From contig NC_071395.1 in NCBI RefSeq assembly GCF_022682495.2, forward strand, positions 56,373,242 through 56,437,241: DNA of 64,000 bases, given 5' to 3'. Positions 1-11,700 of the stretch are shown one piece after another; the first letter of the stretch is position 1; each line of letters begins with the position of its first letter. Position numbers and translations under genes: made by a program. Source of the stretch: Desmodus rotundus. Taxonomy: Eukaryota > Chordata > Mammalia > Chiroptera > Phyllostomidae. Under the pieces are notes generated by a model. The model was not told the DNA's origin, ran no database searches, and saw only the letters and a list, made by a program, of their open reading frames with translations.

Positions 1-23
1 GGCGGGCGGGCGGGCGGCCGCGG
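1..23 (+). promoter_or_regulatory. ADAMTS10: Probable ADAMTS10 CpG promoter edge and end of non-coding exon 1
   Basis: The window opens in a very GC-rich GGCG-repeat stretch that ends at a plausible splice donor (GCGG followed by GTAAAG at 24). The ADAMTS10 ATG exon lies 3.4 kb downstream behind an acceptor, so this fits a 5' non-coding first exon within a CpG island. Most of the island is outside the window. The transcription start cannot be seen and the assignment is inferred from position. Confidence 0.4.
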
Positions 24-3000
24 GTAAAGGCGCGGGGCTCTCGGGCTGGGAGGGGTGCATGGCTTAGGGGAGGTGTGCCCGCGTCGGGTGGGGCGGTCGT
101 GGCCATCCTGCTGCTGTGGGGGCTGTGTCGGTGTGCGATGTTCCTAAGTGTGCGAGACACTGAGTTCAAGTGAGCGCCTTGTCGTGGGGTGTGTGTGCTG
201 TGTGCATGTAGACATCCACGTATATGTAAATACGTGAGTCCCTGCATGTCTGTGAGTCTGCACGGAAATGTGTGTGTGATTATGTGAGGCATTGTGTGTC
301 GAAGTGTGAATGTAAGCCAGCCTGTGGGCATCATGTCTGCTGTGTGTCTATGCCTAGATGAGTGTGTCTCCAAACAGCCGAGTTTGTGAGTTTGTCTCCG
401 GGTGTGTCTGAGTGTAACAATGTGTAAATGCCTGTATGTAAGTGCGTCTGCGGTGTGTGTCAAGGTTTGTGGGACTTGGTGACTGTCCCTGGTCTGATGT
501 GTGTGAATGAGTGTGTGCATGTCTGTGTGTGTCAGCCAGGTGTGTTTGTGTGTCTGTTTGGGTTGTCTCTGTGTGTGTGTGCACATAGGGCTAGGGAGTG
601 TATAGTTGTGTCTCTGGTGTATGATTATGTACTGAGTGTGGGGGGGGATCCTTTGTGGGTCTGTAGTATCAGATTGTTGGTCCCCAGCTGTGCAGGTGTG
701 ATCACCCACAAGTGTGTGTGTTGCTGCCAGTGTGCATTTGTGTGTCCGGGTGTAAGCATGGCGCCGCCCACTTCCCCAGAGTTGGTCCTCCAGGCCGCAG
801 CCTTCTGTCTCAGGGTGTCTCCAGCCCTTCCGGCTCCAGGCCTTTAATTAGTGGCTGGTTAGGGGGACCCACTGGGCTGTGGGGAGGGTAGGGTGGGTTA
901 GTGGACAGCCAGCCTTTGTCTGCTGGCCTTGCAAGGTTGCCCAGTCAGATGTGCAGTGTCTGGAGGCAGCTGGCAGCCTGGGCAGCCCAGGTCTTGGCCT
1001 CACAGGGAGGCCCAGCAGCCCGGTCCTCCTAGCTGGCCCAGGAGGTCTGGGTGTGGAGCCACGGGTCCCTGCAGGATCCTAGGGAGGGGAGGGAGCCTCT
1101 GTTTCCTGGCCTTTTCCGCCGACATTTCCTCCTCCAGCTGCTGGCAGCACCACCCCCCAACACACACACCCGCTAGCTGCCTCCCTCCAGCCTTCTGGGA
1201 GGAGGGACTGGGGGTTTGACCTGGGTATACACACAGCCTCACAGAGTCACATGGGCACACACCACGCTCACAGTCACACCCATACAGTCACACTCCTGCA
1301 ACCACACATACCACAATAGATCCCCTGCTGACATCTGTTGTCCCCAGCCAGGCTCAGGTCCTGGAATCCCCATCCCCACACAGCCTCATATCCCCCTCCA
1401 GACCCATGACCCTCTAGTGGCCCCACCAGTGCCCAGGCAGGTCACACTTCCCAGCCACTGGGGGACTGGGCCACTGCCCCAGGTGATCTCCCCGTGTCCC
1501 ACAGGCCCCCCTCCTTACTCCCCCTGCCTCTACCTCCACCCACTCATGCCCATACTGTCCCCCACACCCCACCTGAACCTGAACCAGAAGCACAGAGGAG
1601 TATGAGGTTGTTGGGAGGAGGAGCTCAGCCTCAGAACAGTGGTGAGGATTTGGAGGAGGTGGGCAGAGAGGCAAAAAGACAGGGCAGCCAAGACAAGAAC
1701 CACAGAGCCATTTAGGGAGGAAGATGCAGCACCACTGGGGGAAGGAGGAGAGGGACAGGAGTGCTGGGGGGGTGGTCCAGCCTCACTTGCAGTGAAAATG
1801 TTGCCACCTTGGCATGGGGAAGGGCCTTTAAGGCAGGAGGGAGTCCAGGGGAGCCCACCCAGGAAGGGCTTTGATCCCAGAGCTGGCCAAGGCCTCTCAG
1901 GCTGAGACAGGGTTGAGGAGGCTATGGGAAAAGAGGGGGAGGCAGAACAGGGCAGGAGGGAGCTTTGGTGGGGGGAGGTGCTGGGAAAGAGAAAGGATGA
2001 AATCCAAGAGGAGGTTCACCAGGGCCAGAGAGAAGGGCAGCATTTTCTCAGTGACCCCTTAACTCTAGACCTAGCCCAGCTCCTCCTCAATACCCTCTCC
2101 CTGTCCATGCTCTGAAGAAGAAACTGAGGCTGACCCACAGGGATCCCCCATCGTGGCAGTAATGGAAGCCCCCATAAGGTAAATAAAAACACCAAAAAAA
2201 CATCAGCCTAGCTGAAAGGAGCAGCTGGGTCACAGGGTTCCAGAGAGTGAGGTCCCCATCACTGGGGGTATCCAAGCATAAGCAGGGATGTTGGTTTCTA
2301 AGTCAGTATCTTAGAGAAAACCTGGCTCCATCCCTCTGAAGCTGAACTGCCCTGTTTGGGGATCGGCTTCCAGACTTGGCCAGGCTGCAAAGAAAACAAG
2401 ACAGTGTGTGATTAAGGGGGAGGAGGGTGGAGACAGGAGGGGCAGGAGGACTTGGCACAGAGTGGTGGCCCAAAGTGGTGTCTGTGTCAGGCTGGCCAGG
2501 GGCAGATACCAGAGGAAGCCTGGAGCTCCCAGAAAGAATCCTAAGGGAGAGGAAGCAGGACTGAGGGCCGAGCTGGATGGGTAAGGTGGGAGAGGGGCCA
2601 CAGAGACCAGTGCCATGCTACAAGGGACTCCAGCTTGGCTGGCAGGGTAAACAGTGTTACCTGTGGGCAGAGCATCCAAAGGTAGAGCCCCTCACCCCAA
2701 AATGGTGGGGTGGGGAGGGAGGTGTGAGCACGGGCCTCAGGTTTCATCTGGGGTAAAACCTCACACTGACCTGCCTTCAAGTGTGTCCCTCGCCAGCCTC
2801 CCAGGGCAGGCCCCTGCATGTGAGCCTTTGTGGTCCTGGATCCACAGAAAACCCCTCCCTGCCTCTGGGCCTTTGATCCTGCTGTTCTCTGCCTGTCTCT
2901 TTCTTCCCGTTTCTTCTCATCCTTCACACCTCTGCTTCTGAGCCTCCCCATTATTTCTTCTAGAGAAAGTGTCACATCTGAACTATTCTTGTTTGTCTCT

Positions 3001-3398
3001 TTATTTACTTGTCTGTCATCTCTCACTCCCTGGAGACTAAACCCCCAAAAAGGGAAGATAGGGATTGTGTCCCTGTCATGCAGCCTTTACCTAATGAATG
3101 GATCCTCTCAAAAATGAAGTAAAGTGGTATGAAACTGATCAGGCCTATAGTGGGCACATAGTAGGTGCTCATGGAACCAAGACCCTACATGTCCTAGAGG
3201 GTAGGGAGGATAGGGCCTGAGGAGATACTGTGTAATGAAATGCATTTGGAATCTTCCAACTAGGGGAAATACCTTGCACCTCTTCGAGGCTGGGAGTGAG
3301 GAGCTACAGGTCCCCCCCGTCAACCTGGTGAGGGACCTTGGCAGTGTCTGTGCTTGACTGCAGGATCCAGCCCCACTGACCCGGCTCCTCCCTCCCAG
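24..3398 (+). other. ADAMTS10 5' intron (inferred), TG-rich at its start
   Basis: No protein gene is supported here. Positions about 150-760 are rich in TGTG/GTGTG, a degenerate (TG)n-like tract; open frames through it are low-complexity (Cys/Val or His/Thr rich). Positions 1200-1340 contain CACA-rich sequence. The rest is unremarkable GC-rich intron. The inferred acceptor is the pyrimidine tract and AG at 3397-3398, just before the exon that carries the ADAMTS10 start codon. Confidence 0.45.
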
Positions 3399-3497
3399 GA
3401 GCCCAGTGATGCTGCCCAGGCTGTGAACAGGAAAGGCGGCGCTGTGGGGGCTGCCGGCAGCCAGGGCTCGGGAGAGACATGTGGACACGTGGCCTCT
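3399..3497 (+). other. ADAMTS10: ADAMTS10 5' UTR part of the ATG exon
   Basis: A CT-rich tract ending in AG at 3397-3398 is the likely acceptor; an alternative lies at 3361-3363. The sequence up to 3497 would be 5' UTR. An upstream ATG occurs at 3408-3410 (GTGATGCTG), so a short upstream frame is possible. The exon boundary is inferred from splice consensus only. Confidence 0.45.
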
Positions 3498-5719
3498 ATG
3501 GCTCCTGCCTGCCAGATCCTCCACTGGGCCCTTGCCCTGGGGCTGGGCCTCACATTCGAGGTGACACATGCCTTCCGGTCTCAAGGTAGGGGTGGTCCAG
3601 GGGTGGCAGTGGGGAGGGAGCAAGGAGCTAAGGTGGGATCAGTGAGACTGCAGCCAAAGTTTAGGGGGTGGGGGAGGCCCTGAGGTCAATAAGTCCAGAC
3701 TCTTGCAGCTGATTACCTAGATTCAGGAGCCACTGAGGCTAGCATCACATGCCAGGCAGCCAGGACTTGGGGCCCCTTCCCCAGGCCCACCCTAGGCCTC
3801 TGACCCTCGCCCACAGATGAGTTCCTGTCCAGTCTGGAGAACTATGAGATCGCCTTCCCCACCCGAGTGGATGACAATGGAGCACTGCTGGCCTTCTCGC
3901 CTCCTGCCCCCCGGAGGCAGCGTCGGGGCACAGGGCCTGCAGCAGAGTCCCGCCTCTTCTACAAGGTGGCCGCGCCCAGCACCCACTTCCTGCTGAACCT
4001 GACCCACAGCTCCCGCCTTCTGGCAGGGCACGTCTCTGTGGAGTACTGGACACGGGAGGGTCTGGCTTGGCAGAGGGCTGCCCGGCCCCACTGCCTCTAC
4101 GCTGGCCACCTGCAGGGCCAAGCTGACAGCTCTCATGTGGCCATCAGCACCTGTGGGGGCCTGGTGAGCAGAGGATTCTGGGAGGCAGGGAGGAAATGCC
4201 CAAGAGTTTGGGAGTTAAGAAAAATACTTCTAAATGTAAGTCAGAGAGGAATCATAGTAGAGATATTTAAAGAATTTTGAGCTAATCAAAAGAATTAGTT
4301 AATTTAGGATGCAGCTAAAGCAGTACTTAAAGGAAAATGTATAGCCTTAGGTCAGGCTGAAATGTGATGAGCTGAACATCACCTTCAAAAGATTAGGAAA
4401 GGAATAGCAACCTAAACCCAGGAAGGTAGAAGGAACAAAATAAAGAGATAGGGCCCAGGGGTCCTGGGGTCCAGGACCTGATCCAAGGGCTCTGTCCCAC
4501 TTCTCCCCACCTCCAGCATGGCCTGATTGTGGCAGATGAGGAAGAATACTTGATTGAGCCCCTGCAAAGTGGACCTAAGAGGGGCCGGGGCCCAGAGGAG
4601 AGTGGCCCCCACGTGGTGTACAAGCGTTCCTCCCTGCGTCACCCACATCTGGACACAGCCTGTGGAGTGAGAGGTACATCTGTCTTGGGATAGGCAAAGA
4701 GGTCACACATCTTTACCTTGAGGGAGAAGTAGGCAAGCTACCTAAGGGGAGGGGTGGCATCAGTCAGACAGCAAGGCAGTGGGGCAGAGGAACAGCCCAT
4801 CCATCACTCTCATAGTCCAGTGGCCCTGCATAGTGAGACAGCTGGACAGGTGCTCAGGTGTAAAACTATCCATCTCCGGGATTCCTGTCTGATCAGACAG
4901 TTGAGCAGCAGGGTGGCTATAGCAGATACTTGAGCAGTTGCACAATTAAAACACCAGGCCTAAGAAGGGCTCAGCCACCTTTTAGAAGGTCAGATTCACA
5001 ACCAGACTTGCAGGAGAACAGCTGTACTACCAGACATTTAGGAGATGGGAGAGTAAAGAAGCTAAACAGTATCAAAACATTTACCCGGACGATCATACAG
5101 CTAGAAAACTATGGCTGTCCGGTGGAAATGCAGTGCTCTAGGACATGCAGTGAGTTGTGTGGTTGGAAACCCTGGCAGACACACAACCACAGTCAGTTGT
5201 ACAAACAGAAAAATGGATGGTGTCACAGGTAGGTGGCCAGTGGACAGTCAGGCTAGAGTACAGCTGGGTGGTACCATCAAAAAGCAGCTGGTTCTACAGT
5301 CACACCATTCCAGCAGCAAGTCCAGCTGCTGCACACAAACACTCAGGTAGTGGGATTGCCAGGAAGTTGTGTAGTCATACTGGTTATCGTGGGATGCTGG
5401 GCAGCTATTCAACCAACCAGTTTGGCAGTGGGGCAACCACATCATTGGAGAACCAGACATCCAGGAAAGGGTGCATTTCTAGAACCTGATGTGGTACAAC
5501 CAGAATACCCAAAAGAACAAGATATTTGACAGTCTGTCAGGCAGGCGAACCAGCAGACAGGGAATTGGACCAAAGGAGCTATCGATGTATTGACCAGAAA
5601 TTCTCCAACCAGATGAGAAACCATGGAAGGGGCGGCCATGGTGGCTGCGCACCCTGAAGCTGCCACCTGCCTGGCCACTGAGCAATGAAACAGAGCGCAG
5701 CCAGCTGGGCCTGAAGCGT
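3498..5719 (+). other. ADAMTS10: ADAMTS10 signal peptide and prodomain coding block
   Basis: Four exons encode residues 1 to about 233. The N-terminus MAPACQ is followed by a Leu/Ala/Gly-rich core (residues 9-20) typical of a signal peptide. A basic RRQRR cluster sits at residues 62-66 (3912-3926). The prodomain ends at GLKR, residues 230-233 (5708-5719), just before [13 protein letters not shown] lacks the Arg at P4 of a good furin site (RxxR); ADAMTS10 is known for poor furin processing. The start at 3498 is chosen because it gives the signal peptide and the expected protein length. Confidence 0.9.
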
Positions 5720-8700
5720 TCAGTCAGCCGAGAACGCTATGTGGAAACCCTGGTGGTGGCCGACAAGATGATGGTGGCGTACCACGGGCGCCGAGATGTG
5801 GAGCAGTATGTGCTGGCCATCATGAACATTGTAAGTGCCTCCCCCTCCCTGGGGACGAAGCCCAGAGAGCCTGGAGCCTGCAGACATCAGGAAAAGGAGT
5901 GTCACCATCCCACCCCCGGCTTCTGGCCTGAGGCTAGAGAAACAGAAGGGAAGGGGCAGGGCGAGAAAGGAGGCCTGCATAGCACAGTGCTTAGGAGCAG
6001 GACTCTGGAGCCAGCCAGCCTGGGCTGAAATCCCGGCTCTGCCACTTTTTAGCTACATGCCCTTGGACAAATGACTTCACCCCTGCCTTGGTTAACTCAT
6101 GTAAAATGAGGGTAGTGATAGGACGACCCACTTCATAAGACTAAGGTGGATGCAGTGAACTGATAAAGTACTTAGGACAGTGCTTGGGACACAGTAGGGA
6201 ATGCATAATTGTTTGCTATATAAAAATTAGCATGCAGCTTGCAGGTACTTGTTGAGGTTACCAGTACACACATGGGCTCACATCAGTATATGTGCAGAGT
6301 TCTCGCTCCAACAGCTACCTGTGCGTTCACACAGCTGACCTCGCTGGCCCACACTGAGATATACGCAATGCCCATACTAGATCTCAAGACTATAGCTCTC
6401 TGAGCCTCAGTTTCCCCCTCAGTAAAATGGGGTTATAATAGTATCTACAGCAGGGCATAAGAGTTGGTGGGTGGGGGGGGAGCTAGGTAGAGCACTTCGC
6501 ACACAATAAGGGTTTGATGAGCGGTGCTTCCGTCTCACTGAAGCAAAAAGGGGAAGAAAAAGTTTAGCAGACAGATGGCCCAATACATTGATCTGCCATT
6601 ATATCGGATTCCACTACTTTCTGCCTCAGCCCTGCCTCCCTCCTTCCCTTGGGTTTTCAAAGTTTCCTAAAATCTGCCAGGGTCTCCATGGGTTTACTCG
6701 TGGGGCAGTGATGTCCTAGGGCTCCGAGGTCACTGTATCATTTGTGCCCACTCACCCCGGGCCACTTCTTCTGTCCTTCCGACCACTGTCTGTAGAGCTT
6801 CCTTCCCCACACTTTCACCTTTCTGTGGTGATGCTCACATCTTTCAGGCCACCTCTGGGCAGACACATGGGAGGCAGTCCAGGAATTGGCAGGGGAGGGA
6901 TGAAGGACAAAAAGATGGACTAGCTGAGCGAGGGTGAGTTAGAAAGAAACATACTGGCAAGCAAGCAGTGCTTTGCAGGCAGTCTTACCAGACCTGAACC
7001 CCATTTATGACACCTACCAGCAGTGTTTCCTAACCTCTCTGAGCATCAGTTTGTTCATCCGCAAAATGGGAATGATCACAGCACCTACTCATGTGAAGAT
7101 AAATGCACAGGCTTAGCCTGAGGTCGGGCATACAGTAGGTGCTTGATTAAAGTAAGCTATTGTCATTGTTTTTCTGTTTGCTACTCTGGGCCCCTCTTAA
7201 GACCCCGTTTCTCTTGTTTCTTGGAGGTCAGGTTGCCAAACTTTTCCAAGACTCAAGTCTGGGAAACATCGTTAACATCCTGGTAACTCGGCTCATCCTG
7301 CTCACAGAGGACCAGGTGTGGGAGCCCCACCCCTTCCCCAGCACCCCAGTGCTGCCCACCCTCTCCAGGGTGGCTCACCCATGCACCTCATTCTGTCCAT
7401 CCTCAGCCCACTTTGGAGATCACCCACCATGCCGGGAAGTCACTGGACAGCTTCTGTAAGTGGCAGAAATCCATCGTGAACCGCAGCGGCCATGGCAACG
7501 CCATTCCGGAGAACGGTGTGGCCAACCATGACACAGCGGTGCTCATCACGCGGTGAGGGGTGGGGAGGGCTCCAAGACTTGGGCCAGGGGAACCAGTGGT
7601 CCCAGGGACCATCCAGGTCCAAGCAGGGTATCACCTGCTAGATGGAGAGGCTGGGACTATTCAGCTACTGCCCCCCTGGCAAGCCAGAGATGGGAGGGGC
7701 AGCTGGGAGCCTGAGAACATGGGGAGGTGGGTATTGGGCCACTTGAGTGCTGATGCACTCCTTCACTCAGTCAGTCAGTCAGTCAGTCAGTCACTCGTAC
7801 ATCCCAGTGTCCCCAAGGCCAGCTGGGGACATAGAGCATAAGGCTTTGTGTGAGAGGCAGGCAGTGCCTCTCAGGCAGAACTTAACCCCCAGCAACAGGC
7901 ATGGTGGCTTCATCAGGGCTTAGGGAGGCTACCCAGCCTCCTCATTGTCCCCTCTCCTTCCACAGCTATGACATCTGCATCTACAAGAACAAACCCTGTG
8001 GCACACTAGGTACCCATGCCCCCTAGGTTTCACACATCTGTGAAGGCAGTGGGCTGGGTGGCCCTGGCCCTGGTGGGGGTGGGGACCTGGCAGGGTGGAT
8101 GGACTGGCCAGCACAGCCCTGAGCCCCAGCCCCACCCCACATGACCACTTCCCAGGCCTGGCCCCTGTGGGAGGGATGTGTGAGCGAGAGAGAAGTTGCA
8201 GCATCAATGAGGACATTGGCCTGGCCACAGCATTCACCATTGCCCATGAGATCGGACACACGTGAGGCCAGGGGCCATGGGAAGGGGAGGACAGTGGGGA
8301 GTGCGGGTGGCAGGCGCCTCAGCACCAGGCAGAGCCAACACTCCTCTCCACAGGTTTGGCATGAACCACGATGGCGTGGGGAACAGCTGCGGGGCCCGGG
8401 GCCAGGACCCGGCGAAGCTCATGGCCGCCCACATCACCATGAAGACCAACCCTTTTGTGTGGTCATCCTGCAGCCGCGACTACATCACCAGCTTTCTGGA
8501 GTGAGGATGGAGCCACCTGTCCTGTCCAGAGGCTCCCACTCAGGCCACAGGGCCGGTCCCCTGAAAGTCAGGGCTACCTCTGAGAAGGGTTGTTGTTGCC
8601 CACAGGGCTGTTCCCTGGGACCCTACCCAGACGGACCCCCTGAGTTCTTGGCCTGCAGCCCCCCAGCATGACAGCTGCTTTCCTCTTGCCACAGCTCAGG

Positions 8701-11700
8701 CCTGGGGCTCTGCCTGAACAACCGACCCCCCAGACAGGACTTCGTGTACCCAACCGTGGCACCAGGCCAGGCCTACGACGCAGATGAGCAATGCCGCTTC
8801 CAGCATGGAGTCAAATCGCGTCAGTGTAAATACGGGGTAGAGAGAGCCTTCCTGCTTTCCTTCCTGGGAGGGGAGGGGCCGCAGGGGGGCAATTCTACAC
8901 AGGTACCTCCACCTCGGGCAGTGGGGTTGGGACAGCCGGGAAGGGGAGAGAGCCCCATGGGGCTGGGGGCACAGAGGGACCTGGGGTTATACAAATATCA
9001 CAATCAGACAAGCTTTGGGGCAAGAACTGGACCTCCTGTCTCTCCTGTCCCCTGATTTGGGGGCTGGGCCGGGGAGAGCCTGGGAGCCACCTTCTGTGGA
9101 GCATAGCAGGTTGCAGTGGGACTGAAGTCCCAAGAGCCCTAAATGGGCCATTTTTAACCCAACATGCAGACTTGGTGGAAATAGCTTCCCTGGGGAAGAA
9201 CCATTTTCCCCACTTGGCAAAGAACTGGACATAGCCTTCCAGGGACACCCTGTCTGTACTCCCCACATCCCCTACCAACAGAACTCCTGGCCCCAGTCCT
9301 TGGCTGGACAAGCTCTGAGCCTCCCGACCACTCTCCAGCTCTTTCCTGAGATTAACACTCAGCTCCCAAAGCCCCATCTGTGCAGAGGGAAGTGAGCTGG
9401 GGTCGTGCTCCCAGCTCCCCCCAGGCAGCTGAAAGCCTACTGGCTTCCAGCTTCAGCCACCAGGGCCACCAGTTCAGCTGAGGTCTGCCCCTCTACTGCC
9501 CACCTCCCCATATCCCAGTACTTTACACCCTCCAGACTCACAAGCTCAGAGTTTGCAAGGCCATGTCCAAGCTAAGGCCATATTAACTCAAAAGGGGCAG
9601 GAGGCAGCTGTTAAAATGCCCTTGCTTCATTTCAGTGCAACACAAGGAGGTAAACCCTGAATCAGTTTATATGTAATTGACGGTACTCTCTCGCCCCCAC
9701 ACCCTAACTAACTGGTAAGGACAGCACCCTCTAATGAATTCCAAAAGGATTCTGAAACTACCCTGAGCATCTGCTGTGCCCCAGGTATCCTAACAATAAT
9801 GACAATGGTTGGTATTTCTGAGCATTCACTATATGCTAAGTATGTAATGTGCGTCATCTCATTTAAGCTCTTGATGATCCTGTTATCCCCACACTACAGA
9901 TGAAGAGACTGAGGCATAGGGAGGGTGCCTTTCCCAGAGTCACAGTTGGAGAACATGGCAGAGCTGGGATTTGAATCCAGGTCTCTCTATGACTCCAAAT
10001 TTTATAAAGGGGTTGGGGAGGGGAGGAAGTGCCAGAATATCAAGCACAGACCAGTGCTAGCTGTAGGTTGGATTGACTCATTTTTCCAAGGAGCTTTTTC
10101 CTGGCCCTCCTGGCAAAGGGGTGTTGTTGGCTGCATGTAAATTGGTTCATATGTGTAAGGAGCTGTGCTTACCTAGTGTCTGGTCCAGAGATAGCTGAGG
10201 TCATTGTTACTCAATAACAGGACATTCATGCAAGCCCCTTCATATCTACCCTGTCACATGCCTCTCAGCCTTTTATGGAGGCAAGGTCCATTTTGTTGAT
10301 GAGGAAACTGGCCCAGAGAAGGCAGGTGTGTTGCAAGTGAGTGGTGGGGGTGAAGCATCCACATATTCCAGTGTGCCCTAGTGGGGAGGAGGGGAAATGG
10401 GACTGGAATAGGCTTCAGAGGTGTCAGAAGTGGGATTGAGCATGTGATATTTTTGTAAATGGCCAGGAGGACACAGCCAGGTGAAGCCAGAAGACCAGGC
10501 TGAGTTTTTAGCTGAAAAGTATCCTATGCAGGGGTAGAAGGCAGAAACCCTGGAAGATATTTGTAGGAGCAGGTCTCACAACAACGCTCCAAATTTTTCA
10601 CATGTGTGCAGGTGTCTCGCAGAAGCTGACCCAGAAAAGGTCCCTTCCTACAGCTATTGTGTGGTCCAATCCCAAATCTTCAAAGCTTGGAAGGATTATG
10701 TTCGAAGAGGAGATTACATGTGCTTATAAAAAGGAGATTGAAGGATTTCCTCTTCACAGGGGAACATTCTGGGAGGTGGGGCAGGGTGTAAACTAGAGAG
10801 TCTAAGATTTGTCCACACCTGGACCCAGGGGATCTTGTCCAGGAATGTTACCCTGGACCTAAAAGCCCAGAGGGACTTCCTGGGGCTGGTACAGGACTTG
10901 CTGTTAGGTCCTGGCCCAGCCCAAGCAGGATTCAGACAGCAAAAAAGGGTTTGCTTTTTCATTGGTGGAAGCAGAAGGACATCCCACACAGGCCCAGCCT
11001 GGCAGGTCTTCTCCCACCTTCCACAGTTGAAAGCCTTTGGGAACTTTCCCAGTTTAGGTGAGGGGAACAAAGAGAACTACCCACTGGAAAAAAGTTGGAG
11101 ATGAGCCCCTTGACCTGAGCCATCATCCAGGCCTGATTTTTCAAAACCACTGCTCTTGAGGGGGGTTGCTTTACCCATCCCAAAAAGGAATCCAGAATCC
11201 TTCCTCTTCATTCCTTGGCAAATCCCACGTTTCCTTCTGGAAATTCAGGAGGTGCCAGGGGCTGAACTGAAAAGGGGTTACATCATAGACCCCTCAGTCA
11301 AAGGTCTGGGTTAGTAATCAAGAGGCCCTTTAGTAGCTGCACAGTCTTCAGCAAATGACCTTGCCTTTCTGAGCCTTGGTTTTCTTGCAGTAAAATTGGG
11401 ATTATGATGCTGGAGGGGATTTATGACACATGGGTGTTCAATAAGTGTAGCACATATGTAGGCAGAGAGGAGGTCCCAGGCCATGACCTGCTCGAGTGTC
11501 CAAGATTTCTTGAGGCCCAGTAGAGGAGCGTTGGGGGCCCACTGCCCAGCACGCCTCCTGAGTACACCCACCCCCGCTCCAAGGGAGGAGGAAGAGGGTG
11601 AGCTTGAGCAGATATCTTGGCCCTCAGGAGGTCTGCAGTGAGCTGTGGTGTCTGAGCAAGAGCAACCGGTGCATCACCAACAGCATCCCAGCCGCGGAGG

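Larger units (their letters stand above)
5720..8500 (+). other. ADAMTS10: ADAMTS10 metalloprotease domain coding block
   Basis: Exons 4 (part) to 9 encode residues 234 to about 446; the domain runs slightly into exon 10. The zinc-binding consensus HExxHxxGxxH is present as HEIGHTFGMNHD. HEIGH is at 8245-8259 (H392, E393, H396), the following Thr codon is split by an intron (8261/8354), and FGMNHD begins at 8355. A Met-turn candidate (HITM) lies downstream in exon 9. The catalytic Glu and the three zinc His are all intact, so an active reprolysin-type (M12B) protease is predicted. Confidence 0.92.

Noticed and set aside
354..847. Overlapping open frames on both strands rich in Cys/Val or His/Thr
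   Set aside because: They translate a TG/CA-rich low-complexity tract in the inferred ADAMTS10 first intron, with no domain or splice context.
2541..3026. 161-codon antisense frame
   Set aside because: No recognisable motif, and it lies in the ADAMTS10 5' intron. The length is ordinary for GC-rich intronic DNA.
7766..7793. Short direct repeats considered as a CRISPR-like array
   Set aside because: It is a plain tetranucleotide microsatellite without spacers, in mammalian DNA. No CRISPR array is present in the window.
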